From IMG/VR virus record IMGVR_UViG_3300027971_000032, positions 40,905-104,904 of that record: a stretch of 64,000 nucleotides of DNA; one strand, 5' to 3'. The DNA is from a virus. Both the position numbers and the translations under genes were made by a program. The notes beneath the pieces are model-generated. The model was not told where the DNA came from. It worked only from the letters and a program-made list of their open reading frames with translations, and did no database searches. Shown here piece after piece: positions 58,320 through 64,000 of this stretch; position 1 is the first letter of the stretch; each line of letters starts with the position of its first letter.

Positions 58320-58561
58320 ATAGGTAACTTCCTCGATTTGGGTAAAAAGTTTAACTCTTCTGCATCATCTTGAATTCTTGCTTTAAACTTAGAACTACCT
58401 TTAATTAAAGTTGCAGCAGTTTCAATCTCAATGCTATTTTCTTCACAATACAATATTACTGCATCCAAGTAATTAATTCTCTTATCTGATGATAATTTAT
58501 CAACTGCTAAGAAAAACTCGGTAGGTGATCTAATCGCGGTGTGTTCTGTATTAACTATCAT
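58316..58561 (-). CDS. gp33: Late transcription coactivator gp33
   Basis: 81 residues (T4 gp33 112). EFFLAVDKLSSDKRINYLDA, VILYCEENSIEIETAATLIK, then SSKFKARIQDDAEELNFLPK and the basic tail SRKLPI are typical of gp33 in T4-like phages of aquatic bacteria. gp33 bridges RNA polymerase and the sliding clamp at late promoters, consistent with the TATAAATA sites in this window. Overlaps both neighbours by four bases (ATGA). Confidence 0.85.
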   Translation of the reverse strand: MIVNTEHTAIRSPTEFFLAVDKLSSDKRINYLDAVILYCEENSIEIETAATLIKGSSKFKARIQDDAEELNFLPKSRKLPI

Positions 58562-58866
58562 TTAAACACAACCAAGCAAAGCAATACTACTTGTACAAAG
58601 AAACCGAAGGAATTAATAACTACACTAAACACTTCCTTGGCAGCAATGGACTTTAGTAGCATAACGAATAGTCCTGCAAACAAGAACAAAAAGATTTCTA
58701 CCGTAGGCATTCTATCAGTAATAGACGTGATAGCAGCCATAAGAGTAGGGAATGTTGCAATATGCAGCAATACAATAGTTACTAAATTAAAAGACTCAGA
58801 CGTAAATTGCTGAATGAACTTAATAGTATTTTGTGCTAATTTATCAAACATTTCAATCTTAAACAT
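58558..58866 (-). CDS. Small membrane protein (holin-like position)
   Basis: 102 residues with three hydrophobic segments, approximately 28-45 (LVTIVLLHIATFPTLMAAIT), 55-72 (VEIFLFLFAGLFVMLL) and 82-101 (VINSFGFFVQVVLLCLVV). It is encoded between a SleB-like wall hydrolase and gp33, so a holin or other membrane role in lysis is possible, but no holin family motif is recognised. Confidence 0.65.
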   Translation of the reverse strand: MFKIEMFDKLAQNTIKFIQQFTSESFNLVTIVLLHIATFPTLMAAITSITDRMPTVEIFLFLFAGLFVMLLKSIAAKEVFSVVINSFGFFVQVVLLCLVVFK

Positions 58867-58871
58867 TTTGT

Positions 58872-59423
58872 TTACCTATAAAAAATATGATGACCAATCT
58901 TTGCTACTTGTTCTTTCTTCCACTTAGGATTCACATAATCAGCATGATAGTACATTGCATGCCTCACGCTATCCAGCTTAAAACCTTCTAGAAGAACCTT
59001 ACGTGCAACACGCTCGCTTTCTTTGTAGTGCTCTGAATGAATAGGTGCAATAAATGACTTTCTTTCACAATACCAAGAGAATTGGCAGATTACCTTATCA
59101 TAAAAAATATTCTTTTGATAAACTACTCTGCAAACATCTCCTGGAAAGTTGCCACTATTAACTCTATTGAGAGTAACTTGTGCAACTGCAACCTTTCCTT
59201 CGAACGGTTCGGTTGCTGCTTCGAAGTAAATATTCTTACTTAAGCATTCTAACTGCCGTTCGGCTTCAACCGCAGTTCTATAATTGATACTTTCGTTAAA
59301 CTCGGCATACTTCTTATACTGCTTATCATACGCCTGGTTTGCAAAATGTATACTAGTAAAAATAACTAAGCTTATAAGCAAAATGCTAATACTAAACCTA
59401 GCAATAGACTGGTAATTACCCAT
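58872..59423 (-). CDS. SleB/CwlJ-like cell wall hydrolase, membrane-anchored
   Basis: 183 residues. An N-terminal signal-anchor helix lies at about 9-27 (RFSISILLISLVIFTSIHFA). The catalytic domain has NIYFEAATEPFEGKVAVAQV (catalytic Glu E68), TLNRVNSGNFPGDVCRVVYQ, then CQFSWYCE and AMYYHADYVNPKW. This is the Hydrolase_2 (SleB) family of lytic transglycosylases. With the M15 peptidase three genes upstream it gives two different wall-cleaving activities. GGAG ribosome-binding site and a near-consensus promoter upstream. Confidence 0.88.
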   Translation of the reverse strand: MGNYQSIARFSISILLISLVIFTSIHFANQAYDKQYKKYAEFNESINYRTAVEAERQLECLSKNIYFEAATEPFEGKVAVAQVTLNRVNSGNFPGDVCRVVYQKNIFYDKVICQFSWYCERKSFIAPIHSEHYKESERVARKVLLEGFKLDSVRHAMYYHADYVNPKWKKEQVAKIGHHIFYR

Positions 59424-59441
59424 TTCTATCTCCTTAGTTGT

Positions 59442-59470
59442 ATTATATGTTACTACTGAAATAATATCAA
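59442..59470 (-). promoter_or_regulatory. Sigma70-type promoter for the SleB-gp33-gp59-gp32 operon
   Basis: On the minus strand TTGATA (59470-59465), a 17-base spacer and TATAAT (59447-59442) precede the SleB-like gene by 18 bases. One mismatch from the consensus with ideal spacing. A likely early or middle promoter using unmodified host RNA polymerase. Confidence 0.65.
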
Positions 59471-59471
59471 G

Positions 59472-60104
59472 CTAGATCGTTTTGATTATTGATTCAGCTT
59501 GTGAATAGCCAAAGAACTTTGCTTTCCAGTCGTTTTGTGCCATTCCGTTAAGATTAAGCCATTTCTCTTTTTGCTTTAAGAGAACTTTGGCCGCTTTATT
59601 CCAGTCCGTAAAGAGAACAAAATTCTCAAACTTGTCTTTAAGTTCTAAGAACTGTTCGTAGTTGTTAGAGTCTTGCTCAATATGAATTATTTCATATATT
59701 TTGTTTGAATCTACATCAACATAATCAAGGCTGAAGTCTAATCCCCACTTCTTCTTACAATTGATAAGATAATTAAGCTGAGGTAGCTTCTTGTTGTGTT
59801 CATATAACTGAATTGCTGCATCGCCCGTGAAGTCGCAACGATGTAAAACCATCGAATGATCTATGATAAAATCATTACTATCTTCTAGAGTAAACCATGG
59901 TTCTTGCCAACAGGTATTATACAGACAGCCAGATCCAATTTTGTTCTGATACCCGGATGCATTATAATAATGCTGTTCAAGAGGGGTAAGCTCAAAACCA
60001 TCTTTGTCGAAATACTTAAGAGATTCCGAACTAAAATGTTTGGAGTTGACTGTATGCGTGCACGTTGGGTTTCTGTGCACCTCTATATTGTTTAGCTTAA
60101 ACAA
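59472..60104 (-). CDS. Uncharacterised protein (210 aa)
   Basis: NNIEVHRNPTCTHTVNSKHF, SCLYNTCWQEPWFTLEDSND and DHSMVLHRCDFTGDAAIQLY are notable patterned segments with conserved-looking His and Cys. The C-terminal half has a nuclease-like alternation (WGLDFSLDYVD...KIYEIIHIEQDSNNY, then FVLFTDWNKAA). It follows the M15 peptidase without a gap. I do not recognise the family. Similar proteins may occur in other T4-like aquatic phages; no function is proposed. Confidence 0.65.
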   Translation of the reverse strand: MFKLNNIEVHRNPTCTHTVNSKHFSSESLKYFDKDGFELTPLEQHYYNASGYQNKIGSGCLYNTCWQEPWFTLEDSNDFIIDHSMVLHRCDFTGDAAIQLYEHNKKLPQLNYLINCKKKWGLDFSLDYVDVDSNKIYEIIHIEQDSNNYEQFLELKDKFENFVLFTDWNKAAKVLLKQKEKWLNLNGMAQNDWKAKFFGYSQAESIIKTI

Positions 60105-60578
60105 TTAAGATAGAAACCCTGGCTTATAAACCGTCTTGCCATTTTCAGACACAGCGGTAAGACATTGCTTGCGTTGAGCACCTTGGCGTTTCAAACTAAC
60201 ATGCACCCAACCTGAATCCGGAACGCCTGGCTTGTAAAATTCTAGAATCAACTGATCAAAGTCAAAATGCTTTTGAATGTAGTGCGCAAGGTCAGCATTA
60301 GCCATACCAGGACATTCAATATCAGCAGCTTCACCAGAGCAATGTTGACTAGTTGCTGCTCCACCCACAGCCTTATTAACTTCTGGACCACGATATCCAG
60401 AGTTAATAGTAATAGGCTTGCCTAGCTGCTCTCGAAGAGGCTGAATGATCTTAGTAACTAGATTCTTAAGGTTCTCGAGATGCTCGCCTTGTGGAGTATT
60501 GTCAATACCTAGACGTGCACCAGCTTGACTCTTAGTAAATTCTGTGAGTGTAAAGTTCTTTGAAAGCTGAACGGTCAT
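60105..60578 (-). CDS. Peptidase M15-type endolysin
   Basis: 157 residues. ITINSGYRGPEVNKAVGG and SQHCSGEAADI provide zinc ligands H79 and D86, and WVHVSL provides H126, the D-Ala-D-Ala carboxypeptidase (Peptidase_M15_3) pattern. Probably cleaves peptide cross-links of peptidoglycan. Its start overlaps the upstream 37-aa gene by four bases (ATGA). Confidence 0.9.
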   Translation of the reverse strand: MTVQLSKNFTLTEFTKSQAGARLGIDNTPQGEHLENLKNLVTKIIQPLREQLGKPITINSGYRGPEVNKAVGGAATSQHCSGEAADIECPGMANADLAHYIQKHFDFDQLILEFYKPGVPDSGWVHVSLKRQGAQRKQCLTAVSENGKTVYKPGFLS

Positions 60579-60688
60579 TTCTTAATCATCTCCATAACCT
60601 TGTTCTTAATAATAGCGGCCCACGAAGGTTGAGGTACATGCCATCCAATAAAAGCACCTACTAGAATCCAAATTAACGAATCAATCAT
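60575..60688 (-). CDS. 37-residue membrane microprotein
   Basis: ATG at 60688 preceded by GGAG with ideal spacing. The product has one hydrophobic segment (DSLIWILVGAFIGWHVPQP) and a basic C-terminus (IIKNKVMEMIKK). The stop overlaps the M15 endolysin start (ATGA), so the two are likely co-translated. Size, topology and linkage suggest a small lysis-related or membrane protein. Confidence 0.75.
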   Translation of the reverse strand: MIDSLIWILVGAFIGWHVPQPSWAAIIKNKVMEMIKK

Positions 60689-60699
60689 AATTTTCTCCT

Positions 60700-60883
60700 T
60701 TAAAGATGAGGCTGTTTCTGTTGCCAAGTACAGCCTCTAAACTCCGTATCTTACTGTTTAGGCAGCAAGAGCCATGTTGTAATCGCTATCGTTTGCGTTT
60801 ACTAGTTCTGCTTCATTTACGTCGATCGCCTGACGTGCTGTCCATATCTGTACTCATTGCCCTGTCGAAACCTGTACATCCCC
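60700..60883 (-). ncRNA. ssrA: Permuted two-piece tmRNA, coding piece
   Basis: On the minus strand the piece starts GGGGATGTACAGGTTTCGAC, the 5' acceptor and D-arm-like start of tmRNA (compare GGGGCTGATTCTGGATTCGAC in E. coli). A TAGTA stretch precedes a tag reading ANDSDYNMALAA then stop (60796-60758). Near the end an 8-bp stem (60730-60737 with 60708-60715) closes a loop. The first seven bases pair with the acceptor-piece bases 60892-60898 including a G3-U70 wobble, the alanine identity signal. The 3' end is approximate. The 5' half lies downstream of the 3' half, as in alphaproteobacterial permuted tmRNA. Confidence 0.88.
60758..60796 (-). other. tmRNA tag reading frame
   Basis: GCA AAC GAT AGC GAT TAC AAC ATG GCT CTT GCT GCC TAA encodes ANDSDYNMALAA. 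The AND start and ALAA end match proteobacterial tags recognised by ClpXP. The resume codon may be the AAC three bases before GCA... position; only the core tag is certain. Confidence 0.85.
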
Positions 60884-60890
60884 GTCGTTG

Positions 60891-60951
60891 TGGAGATGGC
60901 GAGAATCGAACTCGCGTCCAGAACCCTTTTCCTTCTACTTCATACAGCAAT
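60891..60951 (-). ncRNA. ssrA: Permuted tmRNA, acceptor piece (copy A)
   Basis: On the minus strand a 5-bp T-stem (60911-60915 with 60899-60903) with a TTCGATT loop abuts the 7-base acceptor strand CATCTCC (60898-60892), and base 60891 is the discriminator A. The 3' CCA is not encoded, so it must be added after transcription. Only seven bases separate it from the coding piece. A late promoter box lies 27 bases upstream. Confidence 0.88.
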
Positions 60952-60977
60952 ATTGTTTAAAATTTCATCAGTTAAAT

Positions 60978-60985
60978 TATTTATA
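60978..60985 (-). promoter_or_regulatory. T4-type late promoter upstream of the tmRNA
   Basis: TATAAATA on the minus strand, 20 bases after the stop of the spike gene and 27 before the acceptor piece. It would drive the tmRNA and possibly the microprotein and M15 endolysin late in infection. Confidence 0.65.
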
Positions 60986-61005
60986 TACAATTATTTACTC
61001 CTATT

Positions 61006-62151
61006 TTATACTGCAGTAAAGGTAGTATCTAGTGGAATCAATGTTATTGCTGAGGATATCTTGTCTGTAGATCCGTATTGGAATATTGGACCAGAGTATA
61101 ATACCACATTGCCAGCCACTCCATTGATAGCACGATTGGTTGCCTGTGCGGCCGGTATGTTAAATGTACACACACCAAACTGCATGGTTGCTGTACCACT
61201 CATTGAGATACCATATGTATTGGCACCTGTGCCAGTGTTGGTAATAATACTCACACCCATACCCCATTGTGCTGTTCCACTTAGAGTAACCACAGCACCA
61301 GTGTTGGCTTCTATTCCACTTCTCAGCATATTGCCTGTAGAATCATTTGCCATGTTAAGCACTTGTCCTATGCCATTGGTTTCCAGATTGTTTATGCTAC
61401 AGAATCCACGCTGAATGTCTATTAGATATACGGAACCACTGGCTCTAGCCATGGTACAATCGTACATTTCGACTCTGCTGCCAGTGCCAGTATTATTGGC
61501 ATAAACACAACTCTTGGTGGCGTTGTTTTGATAAACATATACATCTTCTAGGAAAAGTTTTGCAGGATTAGTGCCAACTAACTCAATAGCGTGATTGGCA
61601 GTAGAAGGAATAATAGCAACATTAAACAAACCAAATCTATTGACATTAATGGCATTTGCGCTGGAGTCTGCTGGGATAACAGTAACGTAACCTTTGATCC
61701 AAATTGGTACGTGACCAGCATTAGGAGTAACAGAACCGATAAAAATGTTTCCACGAGTTAGTACCACATTTTCTGTAGTTGAACTCATCAGTTGGATAAA
61801 TTGCGGGTTGTCGACAATAGTCCCATTGATATCGATCGTTAAAGTACCACCAGCGATACGTGCTTCAATGTAAGCCAACGCTTCAGTAATTGATAAGAAA
61901 GGATTGTTTAGACTTCCAGTTGATGTACCTACTGAAATATCTGTTCTGCTTGGATCAACATACCAATTACAATCTGTCGCAGTAATTCCAGTAGGTTCTG
62001 TGATGGCTAGACCACCTGGATTTACTCCATTGGAAAGTTTGATAGATCCAATTTCTGGATCATAGAATAGATCACCAGCTACACCAATATAAGAGGCAGC
62101 AGATCTGCCACCCATTTTATCGGCGAATAGTTTATATGTTTTATTTGACAT
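61006..62151 (-). CDS. Beta-helix tailspike-like protein
   Basis: 381 residues. The N-terminal 60 residues (YIGVAGDLFYDPEIGSIKLS, NGVNPGG) are the fibre anchor module common in aquatic T4-like phages. The rest has pectate-lyase-type beta-helix composition: SVGTSTGSLNNPFLSITEAL, GTIVDNPQFIQL, VAIIPSTANHAIELVGTNPA, KSCVYANNTGTGSRVEMYDC. No obvious catalytic residues can be assigned. The gene sits alone between two tmRNA acceptor elements that are direct repeats, which suggests insertion as a cassette. GGGGG ribosome-binding site 9 bases before the start. Confidence 0.75.
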   Translation of the reverse strand: MSNKTYKLFADKMGGRSAASYIGVAGDLFYDPEIGSIKLSNGVNPGGLAITEPTGITATDCNWYVDPSRTDISVGTSTGSLNNPFLSITEALAYIEARIAGGTLTIDINGTIVDNPQFIQLMSSTTENVVLTRGNIFIGSVTPNAGHVPIWIKGYVTVIPADSSANAINVNRFGLFNVAIIPSTANHAIELVGTNPAKLFLEDVYVYQNNATKSCVYANNTGTGSRVEMYDCTMARASGSVYLIDIQRGFCSINNLETNGIGQVLNMANDSTGNMLRSGIEANTGAVVTLSGTAQWGMGVSIITNTGTGANTYGISMSGTATMQFGVCTFNIPAAQATNRAINGVAGNVVLYSGPIFQYGSTDKISSAITLIPLDTTFTAV

Positions 62152-62232
62152 TTTATTTCCCCCTGTTATAAGATAACGTCCTTTTTCAAGGAAAATTAAA
62201 TTGTTAAAATAAAGGCATACAAAGAACCTTAG

Positions 62233-62293
62233 TGGAGATGGGCGGAATCGAACCGCCGTCTAGAACCCTTTTCCTTCTACTTCATACAGCAAT
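62233..62293 (-). ncRNA. Second tmRNA acceptor-piece-like element (copy B)
   Basis: Same length and plan as copy A: 7-base acceptor strand CATCTCC (62240-62234), 5-bp T-stem (62241-62245 with 62253-62257), TTCGATT loop, discriminator A. Thirty-two bases (62262-62293) are identical to copy A. The T-stem differs at six positions that change together so that all five pairs are kept. No second coding piece follows it. It could be a functional alternative acceptor or an attachment-site relic. Confidence 0.75.
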
Positions 62294-62296
62294 TCT

Positions 62297-62563
62297 TTAG
62301 TGCTTGTCTTTCAGTTTTTCTTCTAGAAGACGAACACGCACATCTAATTCTTGTATACGACCAACCAGATCTTCCTTTAACTGTTCTCTCGCAGCAGCTG
62401 ATAGAGGTGAATCAGTAGGAACACCTTGAGACATAATTAACGCTGGCATCTTGGACTTAATATCAATTAAATCACCTTGCATGGAATTAACCGATGTTAT
62501 CATCCAACCTACTGCTGCTACCATCACAGGAAAAATCATACCTATGATTTTTGACCACTCCAT
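62297..62563 (-). CDS. Small membrane protein with C-terminal coiled coil
   Basis: 88 residues from the ATG at 62563, chosen because AGGAG stands 8 bases upstream; a start ten codons earlier lacks one. One membrane helix at the N-terminus (IIGMIFPVMVAAVGWMITSV), then a Ser/Ala region and a terminal coiled coil (GRIQELDVRVRLLEEKLKDK). The layout recalls small spanin- or anti-holin-like phage proteins. It ends 4 bases before the tmRNA element B. Confidence 0.7.
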   Translation of the reverse strand: MEWSKIIGMIFPVMVAAVGWMITSVNSMQGDLIDIKSKMPALIMSQGVPTDSPLSAAAREQLKEDLVGRIQELDVRVRLLEEKLKDKH

Positions 62564-62714
62564 AATGAATCTCCTTTTTATATTTATTTCCATCCATTAT
62601 ATATTTAGTCTGACAGATTCCGCACTTAAAATCTTTCTGCATGATTCTTTCTTTTAGTGCTTCTTCTGTTGTATATTGTCTAGTAGAAATTCCTCTACAA
62701 CTACATACTATCAT
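62487..62714 (-). CDS. BFD-like [2Fe-2S] protein (overlapping gene)
   Basis: 75 residues with a GGAGG ribosome-binding site and a promoter directly upstream. VCSCRG at residues 3-8 and CGIC at 31-34 give the C-x-C...C-x-x-C arrangement of bacterioferritin-associated ferredoxin-like [2Fe-2S] domains. The frame overlaps the start of the membrane protein by 77 bases, which is long for this genome. The C-terminal 25 residues are basic and may not be conserved. Could tune iron or act as a redox partner. Moderate certainty that the full frame is used. Confidence 0.6.
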   Translation of the reverse strand: MIVCSCRGISTRQYTTEEALKERIMQKDFKCGICQTKYIMDGNKYKKEIHYGVVKNHRYDFSCDGSSSRLDDNIG

Positions 62715-62731
62715 TTTTCCTCCACATAGAC

Positions 62732-62760
62732 ATTATAGTAGTAGTAAGTATAATAGTCAA
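62732..62760 (-). promoter_or_regulatory. Near-consensus sigma70 promoter
   Basis: TTGACT (62760-62755), 17-base spacer, TATAAT (62737-62732) on the minus strand. The -35 box overlaps the stop of the LamG gene. It should start a transcript for the BFD-like protein, the small membrane protein and tmRNA element B. Confidence 0.7.
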
Positions 62761-64000
62761 GATGTGGGAAGAGAGATTGGTGAGGTAAAGTTGGCTGTGT
62801 AGCGTGCGTAGCCCTTGGTGATGCGCAGGTCGTCAATGTAGCCTGATGCTTCAGCAAAAGAGGATGAGTTCCACCAAACTCCTATACCTTTTTGATAAGT
62901 TGAGCGGTTTACAATAGAACCGGATATACCAGTAAGATTCAAATCTCGGTTGCCATTTACAAACAACATCCAAGTTGTTCCGTTTCTTACATAAGCAATA
63001 TGATTCCACCCATTTTGGGTTACTGTTGTAGTTCCTATCCCGTTGCCACCACCATCCGCGTTAATTAAGTTCCAAGACGAACCATTACTGCTGGCCCATA
63101 TACCAATTTTTTGATTTGTAGAAACGCTACTGTAATCAATACCAATAGACCAGTCTGCACCAAAACTACCGTGATATAGAGCTTGTCTTCCTGTTGATGT
63201 TGGATACCACCAAAACTCAATAGTAAAATCACCGCTACCAAATTCTAAATTAACGGTTGGCGGGGCCAACAAATATGAATCGTTGACTGGAAATGTTATT
63301 GACCCTCCACCAAACTTGCTTTGTGCTGTGCTGATTTGCGCAGAAGTCACCGTTTCTAGGTTGTTCATCATCGCGTTGTCGAAGATGGCACCGTTGGTGA
63401 AGTTGCAAAGCAGATTGGTATTGGCGATTGCTGTGAGCGGAGTAGTTGGCGGTGTGAACGTCGATGTATAAAGGCACGTTCCATTAAGAATTCTAAAATT
63501 GCTGATATAACCAGCCCAAATGTCGCTTGTTGAAGAAATGGTTTGTTCAGCGCCAATGCAAAAATTAGCCATTGTTACTGTGCCAGCACCAGTTGCACTA
63601 GACGCAAGAACGCCATTCAAAAACACACGTTGCACATTACTGGCGTCTCTGGTTACAGCAATGTGATACCACTGGTTTGTGTTAATTGTTTGCGTAGAAC
63701 TACTAGTCCCGCCCGGGCTGCAATACCACTCAAGGTTGCTTCCTGACTTTCTCAACAAGCATCCGGTACTCCAGTTACCAAAAAATACAGCTGGGGCTGG
63801 GAATGAAGTGGCGTAATACCAACCCTCAATGGTGAACTGGCCCGTCAAATTGCTTGGGGTACAGTAGATTAAATCCCCCGTCCCATCAAAGTACCCACTA
63901 CCGCCAATTACGGAAGTAGAGTAAGCAGCAGTCGGTGAGAACGGGCTGAAGCGTTGGACAGATACATCGCCGTTACGCGTGATAGCGAAGTTGTTAGTGC
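62757..64000 (-). CDS. LamG-domain (concanavalin-like) fibre protein, 5' end outside the window
   Basis: The frame is open to the right edge (about 414 residues visible). Two LamG-type domains are seen. The first has GSGYFDGTGDLIYC, FTIEGWYY, NQWYHIAVTRD and IWAGYISNFRILNGTCLY; the second has GDFTIEFWWYP, NGWNHIAYVRNGTTWMLFVN and GYIDDLRITKGYARY. The spacing and the FTIE(G/F)W and WxHIAxxR motifs are typical of marine phage glycan-binding fibre proteins. The upstream in-frame sequence FAITRNGDVSVQRFSPFSP shows that any start within the window would be internal. Probably binds host polysaccharide. Confidence 0.85.
   Translation of the reverse strand, partial: TNNFAITRNGDVSVQRFSPFSPTAAYSTSVIGGSGYFDGTGDLIYCTPSNLTGQFTIEGWYYATSFPAPAVFFGNWSTGCLLRKSGSNLEWYCSPGGTSSSTQTINTNQWYHIAVTRDASNVQRVFLNGVLASSATGAGTVTMANFCIGAEQTISSTSDIWAGYISNFRILNGTCLYTSTFTPPTTPLTAIANTNLLCNFTNGAIFDNAMMNNLETVTSAQISTAQSKFGGGSITFPVNDSYLLAPPTVNLEFGSGDFTIEFWWYPTSTGRQALYHGSFGADWSIGIDYSSVSTNQKIGIWASSNGSSWNLINADGGGNGIGTTTVTQNGWNHIAYVRNGTTWMLFVNGNRDLNLTGISGSIVNRSTYQKGIGVWWNSSSFAEASGYIDDLRITKGYARYTANFTSPISLPTS

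Larger units (their letters stand above)
60890..62293. repeat. 62-bp direct repeat of tmRNA 3' part flanking the spike gene
   Basis: 60890-60951 and 62232-62293 align without gaps: 55 of 62 positions identical, including an unbroken 32-base block. The repeats are 1342 bp apart and enclose only the beta-helix spike gene. Duplicated 3' ends of tRNA/tmRNA genes are typical att scars of integrating elements. Confidence 0.8.

Noticed and set aside
60891-60951. tRNA gene
   Set aside because: There is a T-arm and acceptor strand but no anticodon arm; the upstream partner strand lies in the coding piece of a permuted tmRNA.
60952-62231. Integrase-driven mobile element between the tmRNA repeats
   Set aside because: The only gene between the repeats is a structural spike; no integrase, transposase or homing endonuclease is encoded there, so the mobile-element label is not given.
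63846-63848. TTG start for the LamG protein
   Set aside because: The reading frame is open upstream to the window edge and the upstream residues complete the first LamG strand (GYFDGTGDL), so the true start lies outside.

Overview
This window is part of the genome of a T4-like contractile-tailed phage (Caudoviricetes). Direct evidence is a nearly complete T4-type baseplate set (homologues of gp4, 5, 6, 7, 8, 25, 26, 27, 48, 53, 54), the replication/late-transcription block gp32-gp59-gp33, and late promoters with the T4 box TATAAATA. The gene content (DUF4815-like giant structural protein, PAAR tip, collagen-like fibres, LamG proteins, SleB-like hydrolase) resembles marine and freshwater T4-like phages (cyanophages, pelagiphages). 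No photosynthesis gene is present. The phage carries a circularly permuted two-piece tmRNA whose predicted tag begins AND and ends ALAA. This points to an alphaproteobacterial host rather than a cyanobacterium, but that is inference.

Layout, read along the minus strand from 64000 to 1: (i) a LamG-domain fibre cut by the window edge; (ii) two small genes behind a near-consensus sigma70 promoter; (iii) a tmRNA acceptor-like element, a beta-helix spike gene, then a complete permuted tmRNA with a second acceptor element; (iv) a lysis/replication block: microprotein, M15 peptidase, unknown protein, SleB-like hydrolase, membrane protein, gp33, methyltransferase, gp59, gp32; (v) on the plus strand from 49859 to 56260, gp4, gp2-like, gp54, gp26 with a probable -1 frameshift extension, and two tape-measure/hub proteins, the second with a T4-type lysozyme domain; (vi) back on the minus strand, gp48, gp53, gp27, gp5, PAAR, gp25, gp6, gp7, gp8; (vii) about 37 kb of fibre and appendage genes from the 2364-residue structural protein to the left edge.

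The most unusual part is the fibre region. Several fibres contain collagen-like Gly-X-Y tracts with Lys repeatedly in the Y position, and one protein is built on Gly-Asn-Pro-Gly repeats. Interleaved with them are a 654-residue enzyme combining a GT25-type glycosyltransferase, a PLOD-like collagen glycosyltransferase and a lysyl-hydroxylase domain, and two further Fe(II)/2-oxoglutarate oxygenases. The simplest reading is a phage-encoded collagen-modification system that hydroxylates and glycosylates the phage's own fibres. At the left end three tandem genes each encode a seven-repeat protein, probably seven-bladed propellers that have exchanged blades by recombination, followed by a glycosyltransferase-methyltransferase fusion.

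Genes are tightly packed, with many ATGA and TAATG overlaps. The only stretch over 300 bases without a protein gene is 60689-61005, which holds the tmRNA.
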